NCBI RefSeq assembly: GCF_947499065.1
Contig: NZ_CANMMT010000003.1
Span: 360,983 to 424,982, forward strand
Reading direction: 5' to 3'
DNA length: 64,000 nucleotides
Source: an uncultured Tenacibaculum sp.
Lineage (GTDB): Bacteria > Bacteroidota > Bacteroidia > Flavobacteriales > Flavobacteriaceae
Below are positions 27,678-36,056 of this stretch, one piece after another (positions within the stretch are counted from its first letter, which is position 1; every line of letters begins with the position of its first letter). The position numbers and the translations under genes are program-made. A model generated the notes under the pieces. That model did not search any database. It was not told the DNA's origin and worked only from the letters and a program-made list of their open reading frames with translations.

Positions 27678-27929
27678 TTAAAGTTTAATATCAAAAAACT
27701 CTTTTAATGGGATTTCCATAGCAATAGCCAGTGTAGAAATAGTTACAACATTTGGTGTAACAACAGCTTTTTCAATTTTATACAAGTACTGTCTGTCCTT
27801 ACCTACTAACTCTGCTAATTCAGTTTGAGTTAATCCTTTTTGCTTCCTTAAAAACCTAACTCTTTCACCAATTTTAACTGGAATTGAATTTTTTAATTCA
27901 TCCAATTTTTTTTCAGACAATTCTACCAT
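27678..27929 (-). CDS. XRE-family helix-turn-helix regulator
   Basis: 83 residues forming one Cro/C1-type HTH: IGERVRFLRKQKGLTQTELAELVG, KDRQYLYKIEKA, then VTISTLAIAMEIPLKEFF. It diverges from the lipoprotein operon at 28,015 across an 85-bp region that holds a clear promoter, so it may repress that operon or itself. It could also keep the mobile element quiet. Family certain; target inferred. Confidence 0.87.
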   Translation of the reverse strand: MVELSEKKLDELKNSIPVKIGERVRFLRKQKGLTQTELAELVGKDRQYLYKIEKAVVTPNVVTISTLAIAMEIPLKEFFDIKL

Positions 27930-27960
27930 GTAGTAAAAGTCTTATATGGTAAGTAATATA

Positions 27961-27994
27961 TTGTAACCTTAAATAGCTACATTTTGTATATTTG
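27961..27994 (+). promoter_or_regulatory. Promoter of the 28.0-29.6 kb operon
   Basis: TTG at 27961 and TATATTTG at 27987-27994 fit the Bacteroidota -33/-7 pattern with a 23-bp gap. It lies in the divergent region with the XRE gene, 20 bp before the lipoprotein start. Confidence 0.6.
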
Positions 27995-28014
27995 AACTTA
28001 AAATAAAAACAATT

Positions 28015-28425
28015 ATGAAAATAAACATTAACCAATCAATTATGAAGCCCCTTTTATTAATAGTATTAGCAATTACAGTATTCACTTCATGCTCATCAGA
28101 TGATGAGATAGATACTAATTCAATTACTGGAACATGGAAACTAATTAGTCACTCAGACCTAATTTCACTTCCAGAATGTATGAAAAAATCGACTCTTATT
28201 TTTAATTCAAATAATACTATTAGTGGTACTCACTATGAAGCTGATTGTGATATGAATTCAATTTCTGGTAGTTTTTCTGAAATAAACGATTCAGAATACA
28301 AAATTGAATTTACAGGAGCAACAGATAAAGCAAATGCTATTGTTTCTGGAAATACTTTAACAGTAAATCACATCAGTCAGTCTAGTAGTCAACAGATAAT
28401 TAGAGTTCTTAAATACTCTAAATAA
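28015..28425 (+). CDS. Lipocalin-like lipoprotein
   Basis: 136 residues. A signal ends in lipobox FTSC; the more compact start at residue 10 (MKPLLLIVLAITVF, 28042) is also possible. The rest, opening with ITGTWKLISHSD and including LIFNSNNTISGTHY and SGSFSEI, resembles the lipocalin-like domain common in Bacteroidota lipoproteins. A pair of cysteines (C56, C76 region) may form a disulfide. It is probably anchored in the envelope. Ligand unknown. First gene of a three-gene run within the element. Confidence 0.72.
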   Translation: MKININQSIMKPLLLIVLAITVFTSCSSDDEIDTNSITGTWKLISHSDLISLPECMKKSTLIFNSNNTISGTHYEADCDMNSISGSFSEINDSEYKIEFTGATDKANAIVSGNTLTVNHISQSSSQQIIRVLKYSK

Positions 28426-28437
28426 TAAACTATAGTT

Positions 28438-29349
28438 ATGCTAGCCTTTCTAAAATATTATTTTCAAAAATTAAAAGAGAGTAATGCTGAAATAAAAGAT
28501 ATTACAAAAATAATTAATAAAACTTGGGTTCAATTTGATAATGCAAGAATTCATAAAAAATGGTTCTTTAAAAGGGCTAATCAGTTAAGTGTTTCTGTAA
28601 ACGGGACTATATCAGATGGTACTTATGAGTTTGTAAATGGTTATTTAATAGTTAGGATAGGGAGTGAAAAACTATTGTTTAATAATAGTTATTTTGAAAA
28701 AGATGTTTTGGTATTAGAGAGAGATTCTACTAATACTGAAACATTTGTTTTTTTTAATGAGAATAAACTCAACAAAGAAGACTTTATTACCTTAATTGCT
28801 AACCATCGAAAAAAAGCTCTTAATATTAAAGAACTAAAACTAATGGATAATACCATTGTAGAGATTATTGATGGTAATTCAAAGTTCAACATTGAAGGAA
28901 AAAAGGTTTTAATAAATAATAAACAAACAGAGTTAAAAGAATTAGAAACTGAAAAACAACTAATTGTCTTAAATGATAGTGTGATAACTAATCGTTATTT
29001 CAAGGGGAAATATGTACTTGACAAAAATAATAAAGTAACTATACTTCAAAAGTATAAGAATATTTCATCTGGTGACTTTGTCAGTAATCATGATAATAAA
29101 TTAAAAAATGACTTTTATAAAGTAGGAGCAATAAAAGGAGTCAAGATAGAGAATAATAAAGTTGTGAAGGTTTATTCAATTTCAAAACAGAAAACAATTT
29201 TTGGAAAGCAAGTTGAATATTGGCATAAATTCAAAAATTCACATTCTTCTGGAGATGTATTTTTTTTACTTGGAGGCATTGCTAATAATGGATATTATAT
29301 ACTAGATAATTTTAAGATAGTTAAAGTTAAAAATGGAAGAATATGTTAG
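28438..29349 (+). CDS. Hypothetical protein
   Basis: 303 residues, not recognised. It is rich in lysine, asparagine and beta-strand patterns (ISDGTYEFVNGYLIVRIGSEKL, then NRYFKGKYVLDKNNKVTILQ). The N-terminal part (TWVQFDN, then LSVSVNGTISDGTY) recalls the strand pattern of the lipoprotein upstream. It has no signal peptide and lies 12 nt after the lipoprotein gene, overlapping the next gene by 17 nt. It is likely cargo of the mobile element. Confidence 0.6.
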   Translation: MLAFLKYYFQKLKESNAEIKDITKIINKTWVQFDNARIHKKWFFKRANQLSVSVNGTISDGTYEFVNGYLIVRIGSEKLLFNNSYFEKDVLVLERDSTNTETFVFFNENKLNKEDFITLIANHRKKALNIKELKLMDNTIVEIIDGNSKFNIEGKKVLINNKQTELKELETEKQLIVLNDSVITNRYFKGKYVLDKNNKVTILQKYKNISSGDFVSNHDNKLKNDFYKVGAIKGVKIENNKVVKVYSISKQKTIFGKQVEYWHKFKNSHSSGDVFFLLGGIANNGYYILDNFKIVKVKNGRIC

Positions 29350-29554
29350 ATTGAATTCTGGAGACGTAATTAAACTAATAAGGCACGTTTGTCCAGAAAA
29401 GAGAAAAATTTATACTAAAACCATTATTTATTATAATGATGAAGGAGTCGCTTATAAAATAACAGAATGGGTACAAAATAAGGATAAATCTATTACATAT
29501 TGTAGTAGAGATATACCGCACTTTAATTGTTTTGATGAGTTAAAATTACAATAA
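29333..29554 (+). CDS. Small hypothetical protein
   Basis: 73 residues starting inside the 3' end of the preceding gene (17-nt overlap), so probably translationally coupled to it. It contains NSGDVIKLIRHVCPEKRKIYTKTIIYYNDEGVAYKI-type strand patterns and four cysteines. No family is recognised. A hairpin lies 40 nt downstream. Confidence 0.5.
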   Translation: MEEYVRLNSGDVIKLIRHVCPEKRKIYTKTIIYYNDEGVAYKITEWVQNKDKSITYCSRDIPHFNCFDELKLQ

Positions 29555-29892
29555 TCAAAGCAGTATTTTTTGAAATAAAACTTGGTAAGTTGGCTTAGGT
29601 TATTTTGCCAAGTTTTTTTTATGTTATTTCATGTTCATTAATATTATTAAACAGTAAAATAATAAGTAAGAATTTCTTTAATTCGTTATATTCAATTGAA
29701 ACAAGAACTAGAAGAATGATACAGAAGCCTTGTCCGTTCTCGAATGTGTCAATTCTTTAATTTGATAGCTTTCTATAAAAATTCAAAAGATAAAAGAATC
29801 TAACTATCAATAATTTTTCGTAAATATAATTGAAAAAGTACCAGGAACTTTGAGTTAAAAAACATATTTTTGAGTATTATAAAATATTTTTA
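29555..29892. other. Intergenic region between cargo modules
   Basis: Contains a hairpin (ACTTGG at about 29,580 with CCAAGT at about 29,608, then eight T's) that should end the lipoprotein operon. Near its right end is the putative promoter of the methyltransferase operon. The segment around 29,566-29,590 resembles 35,450-35,480 on the other side of that operon. No gene is seen. Confidence 0.5.
29865..29872 (+). promoter_or_regulatory. Putative -7 box of the methyltransferase operon
   Basis: TATTTTTG fits TAnnTTTG and lies 20 bases before the methyltransferase ATG. No well-spaced -33 element is evident, so the promoter may need an activator or be weak. Confidence 0.45.
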
Positions 29893-31113
29893 ATGAACTT
29901 TATAGATTTATTTTCTGGAGCAGGTGGCTTATCTGAAGGCTTTATTAAAGCAGGATTTAACCCAATTGCTCATGTAGAAATAGACTCTAATGCGTGTAAA
30001 ACACTAGAAACAAGACTAGTTTACCATAAGCTTAAAGAAGAAAACAAATTAGATAATTATTACGATTATCTTTTAGAAAAGATTTCTAGAGAAAACTTCA
30101 TGTCAAAATTTGGTAGTAAAGGAATTTCAGAATCTGTTATTAATACAGCCATTGGAGGTAATAATAACAAAGAGATTTTTAATAAAATTAATAATCTTGC
30201 TAATAACCGAGAAATTGATTTAGTTGTTGGAGGTCCACCATGTCAAGCATATTCATTAATTGGAAGAGCTAGAGATAAAAATGGAATGAAAGATGATTCT
30301 AGAAATTACTTATACAAGGAATATGCTAAGTTTTTAAAAGAATATAATCCCAAGGCATTTGTATTTGAAAATGTAATAGGATTAATAACCGCAAATGAAG
30401 GGAAGTTTTTTAAAAACATGAAAGCTTATTTTAAAAGAATTGGTTATGAATTAGATTATTCAATTGAAACTTCTTCTGATTATGGTGTTTTACAAAAAAG
30501 AAAAAGAATTATTTTAATTGGATGGCAAAAAAATATTGATTTTGAATTTCCGAAGTTTGAAAAAATCACTAATAATTGGATTGTAAATGATTTACTAGTG
30601 GATTTAAAAAAACTTAAACATGGAGAGCAAAATAATATTACAAAATATAAATCTGACACAACTGAATATTTATCGCATTTTGAACTACGAAATGGAGTAG
30701 ATTTTGTCACTCAGCATGTAGCTAGACCACATAATAATAGAGATTTAGAGATATATAAAATAGCTATTAAAAAGTTTGAAAAAGGAGAACGTTTAAAATA
30801 TCCTGATTTACCAGAAAGACTAAAGACTCATAAAAACCAAAAATCTTTTGTAGATAGATTTAAGGTAGTTGATGCTAATGGTCATTCACATACTATGGTA
30901 GCTCATATAGCTAAAGATGGACATCATTATATTTACCCAAATAAAAAGCAGGTAAGATCTTTATCTGTTAGAGAAGCAGCGCGTATCCAATCTTTTCCAG
31001 ATAATTTTTTCTTTGAAGGAGGTAGAACTTCTGCTTTTAAACAAATAGGTAATGCCGTACCTCCTTTAATGGCAAAAGAAATTGCTAATAAAATATATCA
31101 ACAACTAATTTAA
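29893..31113 (+). CDS. DNA (cytosine-5) methyltransferase
   Basis: 406 residues with all key C5-methyltransferase motifs: I (FIDLFSGAGGLSEGF, 3-17), IV (GGPPCQAYS, nucleophile C117), VI (FENVIG, E159), VIII (QKRKRIILIGW, 201-211), and IX-X in the C-terminus with FKQIGNAVPP. The target-recognition region lies about 250-340. It methylates cytosine in a site that cannot be predicted here. First gene of a four-gene operon; its stop overlaps the next start (TAATG). No adjacent restriction endonuclease of known type is seen. Confidence 0.95.
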   Translation: MNFIDLFSGAGGLSEGFIKAGFNPIAHVEIDSNACKTLETRLVYHKLKEENKLDNYYDYLLEKISRENFMSKFGSKGISESVINTAIGGNNNKEIFNKINNLANNREIDLVVGGPPCQAYSLIGRARDKNGMKDDSRNYLYKEYAKFLKEYNPKAFVFENVIGLITANEGKFFKNMKAYFKRIGYELDYSIETSSDYGVLQKRKRIILIGWQKNIDFEFPKFEKITNNWIVNDLLVDLKKLKHGEQNNITKYKSDTTEYLSHFELRNGVDFVTQHVARPHNNRDLEIYKIAIKKFEKGERLKYPDLPERLKTHKNQKSFVDRFKVVDANGHSHTMVAHIAKDGHHYIYPNKKQVRSLSVREAARIQSFPDNFFFEGGRTSAFKQIGNAVPPLMAKEIANKIYQQLI

Positions 31114-33329
31114 TGAGCAATATAGTCAACTACAATAGTAATGGAGATAAGGTAATCGAAAAGCCTTTTAAAGCTAGAGCTCGTCTTTTGCCTCAATTAG
31201 GAGATATGTTAATAAAAAGTGAGGATGTAGCTTTTCTTGAGTTAATCAAGAATTCATATGATGCTGATGCTGATGAGGTTAAGGTTTTGGTGGAAAAAAT
31301 AACAGATCCAAAGGAAGGCATTATTATTATTGAGGATGATGGTGTCGGAATGAATTTGGATTTAGTATTAAACGTTTGGTTAGAATTGGCAAGTGATTAT
31401 AAAACTAAACTGATAGCAAAATCTCAACCAACACCTAAAGGTAGACTTCCCATAGGAGAAAAAGGTATAGGGAGATTAGGTGTACATAAATTGGGAAATA
31501 AGATTGAATTAATTACTAAGAAAAGTAATGAAAAAGAAGTTCATGTAAATATTGACTGGAGAGAGTTTGAGAAAGGAGGATATTTAGAAGATGTCCCTAT
31601 TAAGGTTATTGAAAAAGATACTCCAGTGCATTTTTTTAATGGTACTAAAGGAACTTATATAGCTATTACGGATTTTCAAGAAAAGACAAAATGGACTCGT
31701 GGAAAGTTTAGGAATATCTTAAGAACGATAACTTCATTTACTAGTCCTTTCGAAGAAACCAATGAGAACTTTAAACCTACAATTGATATTTTAGATAATC
31801 CAGAATGGAAAAAAGATATAATTAGTTGGGAAGATGTTAAGGATTATTCAATAATTCAATTTGAAATAGAAATATCAGGTAAAGAGATTATTAAATTTCA
31901 TTATGAATATGAGCCTCATGCTATTTTTGAAAAGGCAAAGAAGAGAATAGTAAAATATGGAAAATTTGAAGATGAAAATGGTAATTTGATTTCATTTGAA
32001 GATGAACTCGTTTCTGCTAATAAGACTATTCTGGAAGATACAAAAAAATCTGAATCAATAAATATTTCTGGTCTAGGAACTATCAAGTTTAAAGGATATA
32101 TATTTAACCTTGAAGCTTTTGTAATTAAGGATACTGTTAGTGATAAAAAAGGACTGAAATCTTATTTATCAGAAAACAGTGGTATTAAGGTTTATAGAGG
32201 TACTGAGCCAAATGAAGATAATGAAGCTAGTTTTGTTAGAGTTTATAATTATGGTGAGCCAGGAAATGATTGGTTAGGGTTAAATTTAAAAAGGGTTAAC
32301 TTCTCATCAAGTATTAGTAATAACTTAATTGTTGGAGGCGTTTTTCTTGATAGAGAAAGTACTAAGGCTTTAAAGGAAAAAACAGATAGACAAGGATTTA
32401 TTGAAGATGAGAATTATAAAAACTTCAGAGATGCAATTAACCATAGTGTTAGTGTGATTGATATTTTTAGAAAATCTGATGTTAAAGCTTTAAGAGATTT
32501 ATATGGGCCCAAAGGAGGTGAAGAGCCAGTAATATCATCGATTAATAAATTACGTTCATTAGTTAATGAAAAAGTTAAAAATGATAAGCCACTAAATATT
32601 GCTCTTAATAAATATATAAATGATATTGAATCAAGTTATTCTACTATTCAAAATCAACTTATAAAAAGTGCTAGTGCAGGTTTAAGTTTAGGAATAGTTC
32701 TTCATGAAATTGAGAAAATCATTGGTGAGCTTCTACATATTATTAAGAATGAAGGGTCAGATAATATAACTAACCTAATTAAAAGACTAAACAAACTAGT
32801 CAAGGGGTATGCGGAAATTTTTAAAAAATCCAGTAGAGGTTATATTGATGTTAAAAATGTTATAGAAGACGCATTATTTTCTGTAGAATTTAGATTAAAA
32901 GCTCATGAAGTTGAAGTTATAAAGGAGTATGAGAAGTCTACTAGTAATGTAAACTTATCAAAGGGGCTTATCGAAGGGATTATTATTAACTTAATTGATA
33001 ATTCAATTTACTGGCTTGAGATTGCTAAAAAAGAACACAAGTCTATTTCTCAGAAAAAGATTTTTATAAATATTGAAGAAACAGAAAAAAATATTCATAT
33101 AATAATAGCTGATAATGGCACAGGCTTCTTACTAAGTCGAGAAGAAGTAATTCAACCTTTCGTGACAGGAAAAAAGACAGGTATGGGGCTTGGGCTTCAT
33201 ATTGCAAATGAGATAATGCTATCTCATAAAGGCAAATTAAACATTCCTGATTTTGGGGATTACCAAATTCCCGAAGAATTTAAAAAAGGTGCGGTTATTA
33301 GCTTGATTTTTCCAAAAAAAATTACTTAA
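31113..33329 (+). CDS. Dual-GHKL protein: MORC/Hsp90-like ATPase plus histidine-kinase-like module
   Basis: 738 residues. The N-terminal GHKL ATPase has the N box ELIKNSYDADA (E43, N47, D50), EDDGVGM (74-80) and GEKGIGRLG (115-123), as in MORC/MutL/Hsp90-type ATPases, followed by an S5-like region. The C-terminal part has a candidate phospho-accepting H531 in GIVLHEIEK, N box NLIDNSI (626-632), DNGTGF (667-672) and GMGLGLHIANE (690-700), as in sensor kinases. It has no membrane segment. Its start overlaps the methyltransferase stop and its stop overlaps the receiver-protein start. Bacterial MORC-like ATPases are known from restriction-modification loci; kinase activity here is inference. Confidence 0.85.
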   Translation: MSNIVNYNSNGDKVIEKPFKARARLLPQLGDMLIKSEDVAFLELIKNSYDADADEVKVLVEKITDPKEGIIIIEDDGVGMNLDLVLNVWLELASDYKTKLIAKSQPTPKGRLPIGEKGIGRLGVHKLGNKIELITKKSNEKEVHVNIDWREFEKGGYLEDVPIKVIEKDTPVHFFNGTKGTYIAITDFQEKTKWTRGKFRNILRTITSFTSPFEETNENFKPTIDILDNPEWKKDIISWEDVKDYSIIQFEIEISGKEIIKFHYEYEPHAIFEKAKKRIVKYGKFEDENGNLISFEDELVSANKTILEDTKKSESINISGLGTIKFKGYIFNLEAFVIKDTVSDKKGLKSYLSENSGIKVYRGTEPNEDNEASFVRVYNYGEPGNDWLGLNLKRVNFSSSISNNLIVGGVFLDRESTKALKEKTDRQGFIEDENYKNFRDAINHSVSVIDIFRKSDVKALRDLYGPKGGEEPVISSINKLRSLVNEKVKNDKPLNIALNKYINDIESSYSTIQNQLIKSASAGLSLGIVLHEIEKIIGELLHIIKNEGSDNITNLIKRLNKLVKGYAEIFKKSSRGYIDVKNVIEDALFSVEFRLKAHEVEVIKEYEKSTSNVNLSKGLIEGIIINLIDNSIYWLEIAKKEHKSISQKKIFINIEETEKNIHIIIADNGTGFLLSREEVIQPFVTGKKTGMGLGLHIANEIMLSHKGKLNIPDFGDYQIPEEFKKGAVISLIFPKKIT

Positions 33330-34771
33330 TGATTCATGAAAATTTTAAAACAGGTAAAACAATTGTAATTGACGATCAATATGAAGAAGCAAAACCTTTA
33401 CTGGATTCTCTGACAAGACTACATGTACCTTTTATTTATTCTCAAGGTAAGCCTAATTCGGATTACCCATTACCTGATAGGAATAAGCCTGCACACTATA
33501 ATCTAGTCTTCATGGACTTAAATCTTGATTTCCAGTTCACAGGCGGTTTAACTACGGAGGGAAATCAAAAAACTTTTAAGGGACTTCATTCTCAGATTTT
33601 AAATAATCTTTTAAAAAATAGCAATCGTAGTTTTATTTTGGTTATTTGGAGTAATGAGGAGGAAGAATATAAAGAACATTACTTGAATATTTTTGATAAA
33701 GATGAAAAGTATAAAACATCTAAACTTCCTTATAAAATAATTTCATTATCAAAACCTGATTTTTTTAAACAGCAAGAAGATGGAACATATACCTTTTTAG
33801 GAGAAAAAGAACAAGAGTTAAGGGAAAGAATCAATGAACAGCTTGAAAAGTTAGAAGCGTTCAATCTCTTTTGTGAGTGGGATAAAGTGATATCACAATC
33901 AGCAGGAGATACTATTGATGATATTATGGGATTAATAAATGATATTTCAGATGAAAATCAAAGGGAGGAACATCTTGCTAAGATTCTAACAGCTATGTCT
34001 ATAGCGTATTCAGGTGATGAAGGTTACTTAAAGTTTACAGAAAATCAAGATAGAACAGATTCCGTTTTATTGACATTAACTCAACTTCTAAATGATGATG
34101 TAGATAGGAATGTACTAAGTGAGAGACAACAAGAGTTTAAACAATGGAAAGCCAAAGATATTTCCGAAATAAAAGAAATAAAGAGGGATGTTAATTCTTC
34201 ATTACTCAACAACAAGCTTTTAATTTTTAAACCCAATAAGATAGATTTAACAGGGTCCATTTATCGTATTTCGCAAGATATTACTGGTTTTGAGCAAATT
34301 TTCTTCGATACATTCGATAATTCTAAAGCTAGTAAAGAGTACATTAAGGCTTACAAAAAGGAGAGTAAAATAAAAGGAGTAATTCCAGCAGATGAGCTAA
34401 AGAAACTACAGGATGATTATTGTTTAGTTAGTATTTTTTCAACAGCTTCAATTATAGAAATAAATCTCTCTCCTCTTTGTGATATTGTACAGGGTAAAAT
34501 AGTGTATCACAGAATTGTTACTGGTTATATGATTTCGAGTGAGTATTATAATTTAACACAAAATAATTTAGCATATTTTGTTAAGACACCAGTTTTTCAC
34601 TACAATGGTCAAGACGTATTTTTAGGTTTGGATTTAAGATATTTGGTTTCAAGCACTCAACAAGAAATCCAAAAGAAAGATTATTTATTTACTTTAAGAA
34701 CAAATCTTGTAAATGATATTCAGATTAAGTTAGCTTCTCATGTTTCTAGGCTAGGGGTTCTAAATTTATAA
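33329..34771 (+). CDS. Receiver-domain-like protein with unknown C-terminal region
   Basis: 480 residues. About 1-150 follows a response-regulator receiver: TIVIDDQ (D15, D16), phosphoacceptor D63 in LVFMDLNL, S108 in LVIWSNE and K142 in SLSKPD. An insertion between the second and third strands is longer than usual. Residues about 180-480 are unassigned: helical to about 290, then mixed, with no DNA-binding or nuclease motif that I recognise. It is coupled by TAATG to the dual-GHKL gene, which suggests phosphotransfer from H531. It may be the effector or regulator of the system. Confidence 0.75.
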   Translation: MIHENFKTGKTIVIDDQYEEAKPLLDSLTRLHVPFIYSQGKPNSDYPLPDRNKPAHYNLVFMDLNLDFQFTGGLTTEGNQKTFKGLHSQILNNLLKNSNRSFILVIWSNEEEEYKEHYLNIFDKDEKYKTSKLPYKIISLSKPDFFKQQEDGTYTFLGEKEQELRERINEQLEKLEAFNLFCEWDKVISQSAGDTIDDIMGLINDISDENQREEHLAKILTAMSIAYSGDEGYLKFTENQDRTDSVLLTLTQLLNDDVDRNVLSERQQEFKQWKAKDISEIKEIKRDVNSSLLNNKLLIFKPNKIDLTGSIYRISQDITGFEQIFFDTFDNSKASKEYIKAYKKESKIKGVIPADELKKLQDDYCLVSIFSTASIIEINLSPLCDIVQGKIVYHRIVTGYMISSEYYNLTQNNLAYFVKTPVFHYNGQDVFLGLDLRYLVSSTQQEIQKKDYLFTLRTNLVNDIQIKLASHVSRLGVLNL

Positions 34772-34774
34772 AAT

Positions 34775-35215
34775 ATGATACAAATTCAGGAAATAAAAAA
34801 CGCGTCAAAAGAAGATGTTATCAATTTATTACTAGAAGAGAAGAATCAACCATTTGAGATTTTTGTTCCAAAAGAAACAATGCTTTACCATAGTACTAAT
34901 CAAGATATTGCTAATGATTATGCTGTTTTAGCTTTTTCAGGCCAAATGTTAAAAAATGCTTCTGATAGTTTTGAATATGATTATGTTTCTCCCTCAGAAC
35001 ATTTAAGTGTTTGTTTTACATGTGTAGCAAAGGATTTTGAAGAACTTGCTTCTGCAATCTTTGAAATATCACTTTGGTTTTTTAATGATTTTGAAGAAGA
35101 AGAATTTTATTTGGATGAAGCCTATCAGTTCATAGACGATGTAAAAAAATCAAAATTGGAACCAGCATGTAATGATTTTGTTAAAGACTGTATAGCTTAT
35201 ATGGAGTTAGATTAA
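34775..35215 (+). CDS. Small acidic protein, last gene of the methyltransferase operon
   Basis: 146 residues, starting 3 nt after the receiver-protein stop. Strongly acidic in the second half (FNDFEEEEFYLDEAYQF). It contains MLYHSTNQDIANDYAV and SPSEHLSVCFTCVAKD; no family recognised. There is no signal or membrane segment. Acidic small proteins in such operons can be inhibitors or DNA mimics, but nothing in the sequence proves this. Confidence 0.6.
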   Translation: MIQIQEIKNASKEDVINLLLEEKNQPFEIFVPKETMLYHSTNQDIANDYAVLAFSGQMLKNASDSFEYDYVSPSEHLSVCFTCVAKDFEELASAIFEISLWFFNDFEEEEFYLDEAYQFIDDVKKSKLEPACNDFVKDCIAYMELD

Positions 35216-35630
35216 TACTTTTTTCAAAGCTAAGTTGCATATAGAAGCTTATGGTACTTCTCGTTAACTTTAGTTTCATTATGTAAAATAGCAGCTTTCC
35301 TACTGCTATAATTAGTGAATAATCAAAAAACAAATTTAGATCTTCAGTAACCTTAAAAAATGCAATTTTTGTTATTTTTATAATGATAGGTTATTGTGTA
35401 TTAGCTTTATTATTTTGATAAACTAAAGTTACAATGAAGTTAATAGAATTATTTTTGAAATAAACTTGTCAACTTGGCTAAAGTCAAAAAGCCAGCTTTT
35501 TAAAAAAAATATTTTTAATTTTTTCATCACTTTTTTCTGGATAAAAGCCCACGATGATTAAACAAACACTTCCCCCTTAGTTTAGGTTGGGGTAAGTACC
35601 CTGCCATTGTTTAATTTAAAATTTAAAAAG
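35216..35630. other. Intergenic region after the methyltransferase operon
   Basis: About 415 bases with no gene seen. A segment at 35,450-35,500 (TTTTTGAAATAAACTTG, then an imperfect hairpin GGCT...AGCC) resembles the hairpin segment at 29,566-29,615 in front of the operon. The last 60 bases contain CCCCCTTAGTTTAGG and a GGGGTAAGTACCC palindrome-like patch that may structure the leader of the next gene. Confidence 0.4.
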
Positions 35631-35975
35631 ATGGTTACTATTAAAGGGTACAAACAAAGAGAAAATTCAGAAGGAGAAAAATTTAATGTGTTAATTGTTC
35701 AAGGCGGAGTTGCATCTGTAAAGAGTAAAAACACTGGAAGAATGTATTTTACAGCTAAAACAGCATCAGTTTCATGCACTTTCGATGAAAGTATGTGTGA
35801 AGATTTAGTTGGAACTAAATTCCCAGGAGAAATAGTTAAAATCGAGTGTGAACCATTTGAGTTTGCTATTCCAGAAACAGGTGAAGTTATAACATTAAAG
35901 CATCGATATGAATATCGAGATGAAGTGTTGGAGGAAATCAACGAGCAGTTAATACCAGAAAGAGATGTGATATAA
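35631..35975 (+). CDS. Mobile-element hypothetical protein
   Basis: 114 residues from the second ATG (35631); the frame opens at 35607, but MVTIKGYKQRENSEGEKFNVLIVQGG is the more natural start. It has beta-strand-rich sequence with paired basic and aromatic residues (NTGRMYFTAKTASVSCTF), as in small OB-fold-like proteins, so a single-strand-DNA-binding role next to the recombination ATPase is possible but unproven. It is followed 80 nt later by the Sak4-like gene. Confidence 0.6.
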   Translation: MVTIKGYKQRENSEGEKFNVLIVQGGVASVKSKNTGRMYFTAKTASVSCTFDESMCEDLVGTKFPGEIVKIECEPFEFAIPETGEVITLKHRYEYRDEVLEEINEQLIPERDVI

Positions 35976-36056
35976 TCACATTTTGATATTACTAATAATC
36001 AAAGAGCCAATTATGGCTCTTTTTTTTGATATATACATTAACTAAAAATCATTTAT

